This document shows, piece after piece, positions 47,496 through 56,340 of a DNA stretch of 64,000 nt. Source of the DNA: CAWARU01 sp963784575 (lineage in GTDB: Bacteria; Pseudomonadota; Gammaproteobacteria; UBA6186; Azoamicaceae); the NCBI GenBank assembly GCA_963784575.1, contig CAWARU010000001.1:186001-250000 (forward strand), written 5' to 3'. Position 1 is the first letter of the stretch; each line of letters starts with the position of its first letter. Below the pieces are notes generated by a model that was not told where the DNA came from, searched no databases, and worked only from the letters and a program-made list of their open reading frames with translations. The position numbers were made by a program, and so were the translations under genes.

Positions 47496-47570
47496 TCCCC
47501 AGTAGCCCAGTCGATAGAATAAGTGACTGTTAATCACTGGGTCGGCCGTCGAGCCTGTTCCGGGGAGCCA
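47496..47570 (+). tRNA. tRNA-Asn(GTT)-like sequence, degenerate (probable pseudo-tRNA)
   Basis: TCCCCAGTAGCCCAGTCGAT starts it and GGGGAGCCA ends it; 75 bases. The anticodon arm is perfect (AGTGA CTGTTAA TCACT, anticodon GTT) and the acceptor has one mismatch. The D stem pairs badly (GCCC with GAAT) and the T arm (GGCCGTCGAGCCTGTT) is disrupted. Most likely a decayed tRNA-Asn or a partial copy left by an integrating element. Confidence 0.6.
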
Positions 47571-47598
47571 TTTATATGAAATTAGATAAAATTAAAAA

Positions 47599-47760
47599 CT
47601 ATTCCCTCATTGATGACTGGACACGTATACCCTCCGAAAATGCCTTTCCAAGTTTGAATTGCGCTTCAGCATCACCTTTTTTAAGAAAGCTTCCTTTTGC
47701 TCTTCGTAATAATTCCTGAATTTCACTCCCCGATTTTTTTTCGCCTAAAACAACAGCCAT
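47599..47760 (-). pseudogene. Sel1-repeat gene, 5' fragment (copy A)
   Basis: Fifty-three residues from an ATG: MAVVLGEKKSGSEIQELLRR then KKGDAEAQFKLGKAFSEG, matching the first 45 residues of the Sel1 protein at 52507-53358, followed by unrelated residues and a stop. About 90 bases of leader are also shared. It is one of three copies of this 5' end in the region. Confidence 0.85.
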
Positions 47761-48059
47761 GGTTAGCACCTCCACCTCTCATAAGTATGACGTTTAACTT
47801 AATTGAGATTGTTACTCCTAATATTTGATTCATATAATCCTATTTGCTTTTCATTTTTGCAACATTTAAGCGATCGTTAAAGATAAATCTATTTAAAATA
47901 AAATGGTGAATTAGTGAATAAAATACTATAACAGCGAGAAGTGGAGCATTACGCGATTTTGCACTTAAATAATCAGAATAGTAATCATTATTTGAAAGTT
48001 AAATAAATTTATCTATAGATCTAGAAAGTTCTTGTAAAAGAACTCTTGATATGGAGCTG
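47761..48059. other. Duplicated leader and 3' flank of Sel1 genes
   Basis: No gene. The bases from 47761 to about 47860 resemble the upstream regions at 53359-53460 and 54528-54630. 47900-48059 resembles 54640-54745. Confidence 0.6.
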
Positions 48060-49724
48060 TTAGCATTTTACTTTTTTGCTTGGTTCAACAGTATTCTCAT
48101 AACACGTATAAGCCCAGACTATATTTTGTAAAGTCGATGGTAAATGGGATTTACATCTGTCACTTATTGCTTTAAACGACGTCAGTATCTCTTTACGAAC
48201 CCCTGCTGGGTAGTTCTTATTCAGTTCTAAATATGTTTCAATAGATTTGACTATATCCTTTTCTTTGCTCATGTCGTTTGGTCTAAAACTGATCTCTTGA
48301 AGCGTATAATTTCCTCTCAGAGCCTTTGACATAAACTCTAATTCTTTGCTGCAAAATTGATAATTTCCATAGCAAAAATTAAGATGAGCCACAGTAGAAT
48401 TTTGTAACAACGCTATGCAAAGAGTCTCCAATTGTTCTAAGGAAATTGTACCTGCTGCATTACCTTCGTGATCAATCATAACCGGAATAAATGTAAGTTT
48501 AGTTATTGGGTGATTTTCTAGCAATAACATTACTAAACTTTCAAACCATTCCGAATCTCTCCCCTCAAAGCGAAATTCACCATCTTTTATCGTTGATTTC
48601 ATATATTGTAATTGGTGTTGATCAATTTTCAAGAGATTCGAGATTTTTCGATTTCTGCTGAAAGATCCCCGAATAGCTTTCAAATATAGAGGCTCGATAA
48701 ATTCGGGCCTAAGCTTAATTACAGCCTCAAAACATTCTAGAGCTTCTTTATATCTGCCCATACAATATAAAGCTTCTCCCTTGCCACAAATGTAGTAACT
48801 ATTTCTTAAGTCTCTTTTTAAACTATTCTCAAAAAACTCAAGAGCTTCAGGAAATTGCCAGGAGTCCAATAAGAAATCACCTCGAGTGGGTGGTATTCGG
48901 CCTTTAAAATAAGTGTCTAATTTTTCTATAGCCTTTTCATAGCCATCTTCTAATGATTTTTTAAAAAAGGCAAAAGCCTTTTCTAAATCTTTAACAACAA
49001 TTATTCCATCCTTGTTAAATAACCCTAATATATAAAATGCTTCTGCATTATTTTTTTCAGAAGCTTCTACGCACCATTCATATAGTTGCCATAAATCATC
49101 CTCTTTTGAAAGCTTCGAATATAATTCAGCAGGTGTACAATAACATTCAACCATCTGCGCCTCTGCTTGTTGATACCAATAACAGGCTAATTTAATATTT
49201 TTTTGAACCCAAACACCCTCTTGATACATCAACCCAAGTTCATTTTGCGCATCTCCACGTCCTTGTTTCGCCGCTTTTTGGAACCAATCAAAAGCTTCTT
49301 TAAGTAGTTCTTCGATTGTCCGATCTTCTCCGTAAAGATGCCCCTTCTTCAGAAGCATTGCTAGATTATGTTGTGCAGGAGCATACTCTTGTAGAGCTGC
49401 TTTATAATACCATTTCGCCGCTTTTTCTAAATTTGGCTGAATACCTTCGGTTCCTTCAAACGCTAATCCAAGACCAAACTGAGCTTCGGCTAAACCATCT
49501 TCTGCTGCAACTTTCCAGAGTTCTACTGCACGCCTTTTATCAACTAAAACACCTTCGCCCTTCCAATATGCAACCCCCAGCCTATATTGTGCAAGTAGAT
49601 GACTCTGATTTTCTGCCTTAGCACTAAGATGTGCTACAGCTCTTACGTGACTCCTCTCTGCTGCGGTTTCAGATAATTGCTTCTTATTTTTTGTTTCTGC
49701 TTCGCTATTAATTATTGCTGACAT
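48060..49724 (-). CDS. Sel1-repeat protein with TPR and LRR-like C-terminal parts
   Basis: 554 residues. Sel1 repeats fill about 45-280 (AQYRLGVAYWKGEGVLVDKR; AQFGLGLAFEGTEGIQPNLE; AQNELGLMYQEGVWVQKNIK; AFYILGLFNKDGIIVVKDLE). TPR-like helices at about 290-345 follow (YKEALECFEAVIKLRPEFIE). The last 200 residues resemble RNase-inhibitor-type leucine-rich repeats (LETLCIALLQNSTVAHLNFC; LEFMSKALRGNYTLQEISFR). No signal peptide. Such proteins are scaffolds, in Legionella often host-interaction factors. Its 3' 630 bases are duplicated at 54746-55372. Confidence 0.85.
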   Translation of the reverse strand: MSAIINSEAETKNKKQLSETAAERSHVRAVAHLSAKAENQSHLLAQYRLGVAYWKGEGVLVDKRRAVELWKVAAEDGLAEAQFGLGLAFEGTEGIQPNLEKAAKWYYKAALQEYAPAQHNLAMLLKKGHLYGEDRTIEELLKEAFDWFQKAAKQGRGDAQNELGLMYQEGVWVQKNIKLACYWYQQAEAQMVECYCTPAELYSKLSKEDDLWQLYEWCVEASEKNNAEAFYILGLFNKDGIIVVKDLEKAFAFFKKSLEDGYEKAIEKLDTYFKGRIPPTRGDFLLDSWQFPEALEFFENSLKRDLRNSYYICGKGEALYCMGRYKEALECFEAVIKLRPEFIEPLYLKAIRGSFSRNRKISNLLKIDQHQLQYMKSTIKDGEFRFEGRDSEWFESLVMLLLENHPITKLTFIPVMIDHEGNAAGTISLEQLETLCIALLQNSTVAHLNFCYGNYQFCSKELEFMSKALRGNYTLQEISFRPNDMSKEKDIVKSIETYLELNKNYPAGVRKEILTSFKAISDRCKSHLPSTLQNIVWAYTCYENTVEPSKKVKC

Positions 49725-49911
49725 TGCATATCTTCTTTAAAAAAAATTTAACTATGAGCATTTAATCATCCTTCCAAATAATGGGGCGAACCCCCATACA
49801 TATCACTGTAATGCTGCTAAGCCTATAAGTTTTTGAGCCGCAGCTTTTGCTTTTTCTGCCGCAGCCACAGCCACCTGAGTCACTTATACAATTGAGTTGA
49901 GAATATCCTAT

Positions 49912-52380
49912 TTATACTTTTTCAAATAGCTGCTGTCGTATTTTATCATCCTCTTCTGAAGTTTCAGAAACGCTCGAATCTGTGAGTCTTAAGTCGAGTC
50001 TATCTTCGACTATTGCTTGTCCTCGTTCTAGACGTTTTAGCCGCGAATCAAAATGAAGCACTTGGAAACTTTCTGTTGCCCCGCCAGCACCAACTGTGAA
50101 TGGCAGCATGCTGGCTTGTACTTGGCTTCCACCTCCGCCTGCAGTAAGGATTGCTAATTCCTCCATCTTCCGTTTGAATTCTCGCATTTCAGCAAATTCA
50201 CGTTCTCGTCTGGCTGCTTCTTCGGCTTGGAGACTAAGCTGTAGTTCTAGAGCTTTTTGTTTTTCGTCTTGTGCCCTCGTTCTCTCTCTGTGTTCCTTAA
50301 GTTCTCGCATCATTTCTTTAACATCAATTGCTTCGGTATTGGGTATACGTCCCAGTATTGCCGTTTGTGCTGTAGCACCAGCAGAAACAGAAGAAATAGA
50401 ATGGATGAATGTGGGTGTTGGTAATACTCTAGCTTTATAAGGCTCCCCTGTGATGACAGTAATAAACTGAGTGGAAATATCCTTTGACTTATCAATAGGG
50501 ACTTTGCCAGACATGATTTGCTGCAGAAGATAAGCGCAATCTAATACTGCAAGTTTATCTTCCACGGGCAAAGTAACCCCTGTTTTATCACTTTTGGCCA
50601 AGTCTTTCTTTTGATGTTCCAAAGCTTCCTTTACCATTTGATAAAACCCTTTAAGTCTATCAATGCCTTTATAGTGAACTTCTTTTTGTTGCAGAATGGT
50701 TTCTTCCCTGATCAAGGTCAGTCGTTGGGTAAAGGTTCGTATAATTTTTGACATTTCATCAACACTACTGAAGAGTTCACTCAACTTATTAATTTGATAC
50801 AAACGATATTTCTTATTGGCTGCTGAAAGTGCAGTCGTTAGAATCTTTAGGTACTGACCAGCCATTGGTATACCACCGATGGCTGAAATAACTAAATCTT
50901 TTTTATTATCATCGAGTTTAAATATTCCTGCCGGGGCTAAGTAATAGCAAAGAATAAATCGATTTAATTCTGCTTCTAAACGCTGTTGATAATTCTTAAG
51001 TTTTAGGTTTGCATTTATGTATTCCTGTTCTCGTTTTGAGTCTGCGTCTAAAGCTAATTTACTTTGCGCCTCAACCATGGACGCTTCAAGATTTGCTATT
51101 TTTCCAGTCCAATCTTGGAATACACGAAGTTCATCTTTTGAAAGCAGTGTCAATTGTTGTTGCACTTCCGGGGTTAAAATAGTTTTAAGAGAGGTAATAA
51201 ACTGCAATAGTTCTGGAGTAAGCATCACTGCTTCCTGGCTGACTTTAGTTTCAGCGGAAGTTGAAAGGATTGCTACGGGAGTCAATGTTGGAACTACAGG
51301 CTGCTCTACGATTTTCTGCTTTTCAATCGATGCGGTCGTTAGACTCTCCATCGCTTGCGCTTGGGCTTGAACGGGCGATGGGATAGATAAGGGTCCCTCT
51401 GCTCCAGTGGGAACGACTTTTAGTGCCTCTTCATGCTTCGTAGCCTTTTCCTTCTCGGCTGGCGTAGATACTGTACTTAGTACCACTGGTATAACGGTAG
51501 AAAGCGGTGTCAATGATTCAGCAGCTTCTTTTGCCTCTTTCTTTTCTTTGACTTCTATGGATGCAGAAGGAGATGTCGGTCCAGCTTCTTTTGCCCTGGC
51601 AGCTTGAGTTTTGGCTAAATCTTGATTCCGTCCCAAAGCTTCATTTATTTTTGTTAAAATCTCTTTGCTGATTTTATAATCATTACGACTAAAAAACATA
51701 TATTGTAGAGTTTTATTAGTTTCCAATGCCTTTAAAAGTGCTTCTGCACCCATATCGGTAATTTGACTTATTGTTAAACTTAAAGAACTCAGAGCTGTAT
51801 TTGTTTCCAGTGCCTTTGCAAATGCTATTGCACCAACGTCACTGATTGGACTCTCAAAAGTTAAGACCTTCAAGACTTTATTTTTCTCCAATACCTTTCC
51901 AAGAACACTCGCTCCAACGTCACCTAACGGATTATCATACAAGTGTAAATGTCGTAAGGCTCGATTTCTCTCCAATGCCTTTCCAAGCATAGTGACTACT
52001 GTATCGTTAATTAGCTCACAGTTCAGCGCTAATTGCTCCAAACTATCATTAATTTCCAAACTTCTCGCAAGAGCGGCAATTCCATCGCTATTTATCTGAC
52101 TACCATTTAAATTCAACTGTTGCAATGTTTTATTTACCATCAGCATATTTGCGAACGCAATTACGCCAGCATATCCAATTCGATTTTGCCATAAGTGCAA
52201 CTCCTCGATTCCCTTGTTTACTTCTAAAGCTTTCGCCAATGCTATTGCACCAGCATCTCCGATTCGATTTTGGGATAAGTCCAACACCCGCATTTTTTTG
52301 TTTTTCTCTAAAGCTGTCGCAAGTTTCATAGCTCCAGTATCACCAATTCGCCAATTACCTCTTAGCAATAGCTTTCTCAC
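49912..52380 (-). CDS. Leucine-rich-repeat protein with coiled coils; frame continuous with the upstream Sel1 gene
   Basis: 822 residues from a GTG at 52380, but that codon lies inside a repeat, so it is unlikely to be the true start. The frame is open up to 52504, where a single TGA (52507-52509) separates it from the Sel1 gene in the same frame; the stretch between reads FALKYNGIGDIGAEALGQFL, a further LRR. RNase-inhibitor-type LRRs fill about 1-245 (MRVLDLSQNRIGDAGAIALA; LRHLHLYDNPLGDVGASVLG). An Ala/Pro/Thr-rich linker (about 270-380) follows, then helices and a coiled coil (EHRERTRAQDEKQKALELQL). No membrane segment. It may be the rear half of one broken Sel1-LRR gene. Confidence 0.8.
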   Translation of the reverse strand: MRKLLLRGNWRIGDTGAMKLATALEKNKKMRVLDLSQNRIGDAGAIALAKALEVNKGIEELHLWQNRIGYAGVIAFANMLMVNKTLQQLNLNGSQINSDGIAALARSLEINDSLEQLALNCELINDTVVTMLGKALERNRALRHLHLYDNPLGDVGASVLGKVLEKNKVLKVLTFESPISDVGAIAFAKALETNTALSSLSLTISQITDMGAEALLKALETNKTLQYMFFSRNDYKISKEILTKINEALGRNQDLAKTQAARAKEAGPTSPSASIEVKEKKEAKEAAESLTPLSTVIPVVLSTVSTPAEKEKATKHEEALKVVPTGAEGPLSIPSPVQAQAQAMESLTTASIEKQKIVEQPVVPTLTPVAILSTSAETKVSQEAVMLTPELLQFITSLKTILTPEVQQQLTLLSKDELRVFQDWTGKIANLEASMVEAQSKLALDADSKREQEYINANLKLKNYQQRLEAELNRFILCYYLAPAGIFKLDDNKKDLVISAIGGIPMAGQYLKILTTALSAANKKYRLYQINKLSELFSSVDEMSKIIRTFTQRLTLIREETILQQKEVHYKGIDRLKGFYQMVKEALEHQKKDLAKSDKTGVTLPVEDKLAVLDCAYLLQQIMSGKVPIDKSKDISTQFITVITGEPYKARVLPTPTFIHSISSVSAGATAQTAILGRIPNTEAIDVKEMMRELKEHRERTRAQDEKQKALELQLSLQAEEAARREREFAEMREFKRKMEELAILTAGGGGSQVQASMLPFTVGAGGATESFQVLHFDSRLKRLERGQAIVEDRLDLRLTDSSVSETSEEDDKIRQQLFEKV

Positions 52381-52506
52381 GGCCCGCCCACGTTCTTCTG
52401 CTTTGATTAAAAACTGCCCTAATGCTTCTGCTCCGATATCACCAATTCCATTGTATTTTAAAGCAAACGTGTCGATCCAAACATTAAAATTAGGATACTC
52501 CTCGTC

Positions 52507-53358
52507 TCAATCGAGCCAAATAGACTTACTAAAAATGCTGCTTGACTCAATTGTTCTCAATAATTTTTGAATTTTAAAGTCATTTGTTCCTGTGGCGTTT
52601 AAGGACAAGCAATTAGAATAATCTAGATGCGAGTCATCAGTTTTTCCTCGCTCAAATCGTTTTATTAGTTCATCAACAATTTTTATTTCCGCCAATATAT
52701 CCTTTGCTTGTCTTCCATCCCATCCATGCCCAGCAGCTTTTTCTAACCATTCTACTGCAATCTTATCATCTTGAAAAATGCCTTCCGTTGCAAACTTATG
52801 AAATGGAGAAGTGCCTTCACCATACAAATACATTAATCCCAGTGTATATTGGGAATCAGCATCTCCCTGAATAGCCGATAATGGTAATTTCGCCCCCTCG
52901 TTACCTTGTTTTACAGATTTCTCTACCCATTCAAAAGCCTTTTTTAAATCCTGATACACTCCTTCTCCATTGGCATATATCAGTCCAAGTCTACATTGTG
53001 CTTGTGCATCCCCTTTTACAGCCATCAAAGCTTGCCTTGCAGTTTCATATTGAGGTCCATTTGACGCACATTCTTGTAGTAATACAGAAGCCTTTTGAAC
53101 ATTCTGAGGCACTCCTTCCCCATGAGCATACATCAACCCCAGCCTGAATTGTGCCCATCCGTGACTTTGATTGGCGGCTCTCTGATACCATTCTGCTGCT
53201 TGCTTCAAGTCCTTCGCAACACCTTGGCCCTCTTCAAACGTCTTTCCAAGTTTGAATTGTGCTTCAGCATCACCTTTTTTAAACAGGGTTCCTTTTGCTT
53301 TTTGTAATAACTCTTGAATTTCACTACCCGATTTTTTTTCGCCTAAAACTGCTGACAT
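52507..53358 (-). CDS. Sel1-repeat protein, possibly the front half of a Sel1-LRR protein
   Basis: 283 residues. It opens MSAVLGEKKSGSEIQELLQK and has Sel1 repeats over about 35-220 (AQFKLGKTFEEGQGVAKDLK; AQFRLGLMYAHGEGVPQNVQ; AQCRLGLIYANGEGVYQDLK; SQYTLGLMYLYGEGTSPFHK). The last 45 residues (LDYSNCLSLNATGTNDFKIQ) look like the start of an LRR region. The stop is a lone TGA, after which the same frame continues into LRRs down to 49912. A good upstream site (GAGAGGGGTGAGCC) precedes the ATG. Confidence 0.85.
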   Translation of the reverse strand: MSAVLGEKKSGSEIQELLQKAKGTLFKKGDAEAQFKLGKTFEEGQGVAKDLKQAAEWYQRAANQSHGWAQFRLGLMYAHGEGVPQNVQKASVLLQECASNGPQYETARQALMAVKGDAQAQCRLGLIYANGEGVYQDLKKAFEWVEKSVKQGNEGAKLPLSAIQGDADSQYTLGLMYLYGEGTSPFHKFATEGIFQDDKIAVEWLEKAAGHGWDGRQAKDILAEIKIVDELIKRFERGKTDDSHLDYSNCLSLNATGTNDFKIQKLLRTIESSSIFSKSIWLD

Positions 53359-53804
53359 GGCTCACCCCTCTCTTCATAAAGTAAGATATTTAACATATTT
53401 AAAGCTGTTGCTCTGCATGCTTGATTCGTATGATCCTATTTGCTCTTCTTTTTTGCAATGGCCTGGGTCTTAAAAGGTAAAAAAATATACTAATAAATAC
53501 TGAATTATGCGGTAAAATATAGTGATGGTAAGAAGTTCTGAATTAAAATTTGCATATCCATACTGAGAGCATTAATCATTATTTGAAAGTTAACTATATT
53601 AATTAACTTGTAGATATGAAAAAAAGAAGTTGTTTTCTTTCACATTACGAGGATTGTATTGTTTTTTACGTTCAAGCATTAATCCAGTTTGCGGTAATAT
53701 AAAGGATTTCAAGACAATTCACCTAGGTGAACAAGTTTGTATGATAAATAAAAAGTTTCAGCTCAAATTTGATTTTTTAGGTCAGTAAAGAATGATAAAT
53801 GATA
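53359..53804. other. Leader of the Sel1 gene and gene-free DNA
   Basis: 53359-53600 is the duplicated Sel1 leader region. CACCTAGGTG at 53719-53728 is a perfect 10-base palindrome. No gene seen between here and the traD remnant. Confidence 0.5.
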
Positions 53805-54339
53805 TTACAGGTGAAGTTTAAATTTTATTTTACTTGCTGGAAGATTCCTAGGAAACTTAAGAAAAGCCTCAAAATTATCAAGTTTCATGAGATCCGCAGG
53901 CGATATTAATGGTCGTACCTTTTGATGATCAGTCAGGGACACTCCTTCCCGCATTTGATGGGCACCAAACGAAATACTTTCATTAGGTTCCAATACCTCC
54001 TGCTCCCCAAATAATTCAACCATTTGCTTTGCCCCATGACTATCCATGCGAAAAACAAGCCATGCGAAAAACAAGCTTCGTTCCCGTCAGGCTGCCAAAA
54101 GTACGAGCCACATTAGATACATAGATAGCATCCAATTGATGTAAATCTTGGAAGCTCAAAATGAAGCATCCTCCATAACGACGGATTTCTGAGAGACCTT
54201 GCATAAGGATTGGAACTTTATTTAAAGAGGCTAACTCATCAATGATAATCCAAACGCGCCGATCAAGATCCTCACCCATAGACATAATGCTTTTTACGGC
54301 AATGCTAAGCCAAGCAGTCATTAATGGCTTTAAAAGAAA
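53805..54339 (-). pseudogene. traD: TraD-type conjugation coupling protein, C-terminal remnant, frameshifted
   Basis: The first part (54339-54040) reads LLKPLMTAWLSIAVKSIMSM, DRRVWIIIDELASLNKVPIL (Walker B) and GGCFILSFQDLHQLDAIYVS. The second part, in another frame, reads VELFGEQEVLEPNESISFGA then HQMREGVSLTDHQKVRPLIS. Both match the end of TraD/TraG coupling ATPases of type IV conjugation. A perfect tandem duplication of 16 bases (CATGCGAAAAACAAGC at 54045 and 54061) causes the frameshift. The N-terminal half and Walker A are missing; the remnant abuts the palindrome at 54340. Confidence 0.92.
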
Positions 54340-54397
54340 AAAGGGGTCGGATCTTAAATTTTAAGAATAGACTTAAAATTTAAGATCCGACCCCTTT
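54340..54397. repeat. Perfect 26-base inverted repeat with a 6-base loop
   Basis: Arms at 54340-54365 and 54372-54397 (AAAGGGGTCGGATCTTAAAT... and its exact complement), loop AATAGA. It lies at the junction between the traD remnant and a Sel1 fragment. The GGGGTCGGATC core resembles REP-type elements that RAYT transposases mobilise, and the weaker repeat at 2454-2514. Neither neighbour has a transcript that obviously ends here, which makes a plain terminator less likely. Confidence 0.85.
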
Positions 54398-54527
54398 CTC
54401 TCTTATACATTAACCCAAGCTTGAATTGCGCGTCAGCATCGCCTTTTTTAAAAAAGCTCTCTTTTGCTCTTTTTTGCAATTCCTGAATTTCACTACCCAA
54501 TTTTTTATCGCCTAAAACTACTGCCAT
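54354..54527 (-). pseudogene. Sel1-repeat gene, 5' fragment (copy B)
   Basis: Fifty-seven residues: MAVVLGDKKLGSEIQELQKR then KKGDADAQFKLGLMYKRERG, the start of the Sel1 protein family, running into the palindrome and stopping. Its leader (54528-54630) is the same as at 53359 and 47761. Dead fragment. Confidence 0.85.
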
Positions 54528-54745
54528 GGTTCACACCCTCTTCACGAAGTAAGATATTTAACATATTTGAAGCCGTTGCTCTGAATGCTTGATTCGTATG
54601 ATCCTATTTGTTCTTCCTTTTTGCAATCACTAGTAGCTCAAAAGGTAAAAAAATATACTTGAATAATGCGGTAAAATATCGCGATAGAAAGAAGTTAAGA
54701 ATTAATGGCAAATTTGCATATCCGTACGCAGAGATAAATCACCTG

Positions 54746-55372
54746 TTAGCATTTTACTTTTTTGCTTGGTTCAACAGTATTCTCATAACACGTATAAGCC
54801 CAGACTATATTTTGTAAAGTCGATGGTAAATGGGATTTACATCTGTCACTTATTGCTTTAAACGACGTCAGGATCACGTTACGAACCCCTGCTGGGTAAT
54901 TCTTATTCCGTTCTAAATATGTTTCAATAGTTTTGACTATATCCTTTTCATTCCTCATATCGTTTGGTCTAAAACTGATCTCTTGAAGCGTATAATTTCC
55001 TCTCAGAGCTTTTGACATAACCTCTAATTCTTTGCTGCAAAATTGATAATTTCCATAGCAAAAATTAAGATGAGCCACAGTAGAATTTTGTAACAACGCT
55101 ATGCAAAGAGTCTCCAATTGTTCTAAGGAAATTGTACCTGCTGCATTACCTTCGTGATCAATCATAACCGGAATAAATGTAAGTTTAGTTATTGGGTGAT
55201 TTTCTAGCAATAACATTACTAAACTTTCAAACCATTCCGGATCTCTCCCCTCAAAGCGAAATTCACCATCTTTTATCGTTGATTTCATATATTGTAATTG
55301 GTATTGATCAATTTTCAAGAGATTCGAGATTTGGTCCCTCATTAATGTACGCTGCTGATGCACTAAGGGCAT
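54746..55372 (-). pseudogene. Duplicate of the 3' end of the Sel1/LRR gene at 48060
   Basis: 208 residues, of which all but the first 16 are nearly identical to the end of the 554-residue protein (ISNLLKIDQYQLQYMKSTIK to ENTVEPSKKVKC). The first 16 (MPLVHQQRTLMRDQ) come from unrelated DNA, and Sel1 repeats are absent. A few substitutions (for example SEWFES to PEWFES) show modest age. It could still be translated but is best read as a truncated segmental duplicate. Confidence 0.88.
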
Positions 55373-55836
55373 TTGAGGAATTTAGTGCTCAGCAATAGTT
55401 ATTGATGCACCAATTTTTTAGGGGAATTGTAACTAAAAATGCTGCTCAGCACTCCATTTGTTGTAGGGCGTCTTAATGGCTATGCATTATATCATCCTCA
55501 CTTACCTCAGCCCCAATTTTTCTATAAGAGGTAGATGTCCGGCCCGAGCAACAGAGAAAGGGCATTGGGCAAGAATTAGTAAATGGATTTACCGCTACCT
55601 TGTGTTAGACTTTTGGAAGTACTATTTTTGAATTTGGGTGATTTATGGGAAAATTTGAAAATGTAATTGTTTGCTGACTGGTATTGATGGGGTAAAGGTA
55701 TAAGTCATGAAGGGAATGTTTTTATGGTGGGATGTAAATTTCAAGCATATTGATAATTATTTATCATGCTAACTTCTTGCGTTTCTTTTTTCATCTCCTA
55801 AAATTGAAAAAGATATAACTGTAATGGAGGCTTGGA
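55373..55836. other. Intergenic stretch before the metal locus
   Basis: A short plus-strand frame (about 55448-55530: TPFVVGRLNGYALYHPHLPQ, PQFFYKR) looks like the end of a gene but I do not recognise it. AATGGAGGCTTGGA before 55837 is the cupin gene's ribosome site. Confidence 0.4.
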
Positions 55837-56340
55837 ATGAAAGGAAATCTGAAGCAAAACATTTATTATTCAATTTTTTCCCTATTCGCTATAGCAGCAT
55901 TAAGTGCAACAAATATCTTATATGCTACTGAAGATCTAAATAATATGAAAACAAACGGTGTTGTTCCCTCTCCAATGGTAACAACCCAAATATTTGAGAA
56001 GGCTGAGAATAATGATAATTGGAAAACAGCATTTGCTACTGGAAAACATGCTCAAGTTGTTTTTATGAATGTATCTCCAGAAACAAATCCAAAAAATGAG
56101 ATTGGGATGGAAACACATCCCTTTGATCAAGTAATTATCGTGGTCACAGGGAAAGGAAAAGCTGTTCTTAATGGTAAGGAATCTCTCGTGGCAAAGGGTG
56201 ATATGATTTTTATTCCTGAAGGAACTCCTCACAACGTGATTAATCTTGTTCAAGACAAACCATTTAAAATAATCAGTGTTTATTCAAGTACTGATATTCC
56301 GGCAAATTCAAACTTTAAGAAAAAGTCTGATGCCCCATAA
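55837..56340 (+). CDS. Exported cupin-domain protein
   Basis: 167 residues. The first 31 (IYYSIFSLFAIAALSATNIL YA) form a signal peptide, so it acts in the periplasm. The single cupin barrel has ETHPFDQVIIVVTGKGKAVL (motif 1, with His in place of the first HxH pair) and GDMIFIPEGTPHNVINLVQD (motif 2, G(X)5PxG(X)2H). It probably binds a metal, but no enzymatic role is evident. It overlaps the start of the P-type ATPase gene by 11 bases, suggesting a joint function in metal handling. Confidence 0.85.
   Translation: MKGNLKQNIYYSIFSLFAIAALSATNILYATEDLNNMKTNGVVPSPMVTTQIFEKAENNDNWKTAFATGKHAQVVFMNVSPETNPKNEIGMETHPFDQVIIVVTGKGKAVLNGKESLVAKGDMIFIPEGTPHNVINLVQDKPFKIISVYSSTDIPANSNFKKKSDAP

Noticed and set aside
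47496..47570. Functional tRNA-Asn
   Set aside because: Two mispairs in the D stem and a distorted T arm make function unlikely, so it is given as degenerate.
51017..51370. 117-residue plus-strand frame inside the LRR gene
   Set aside because: Ser/Cys-rich antisense of the LRR protein's linker and helices; no family and no start signal.
54340..54397. Palindrome as an ordinary terminator
   Set aside because: It lies between two dead gene fragments, has no clear upstream active gene on either strand, and its arms are unusually long; a mobile REP-like repeat fits better.
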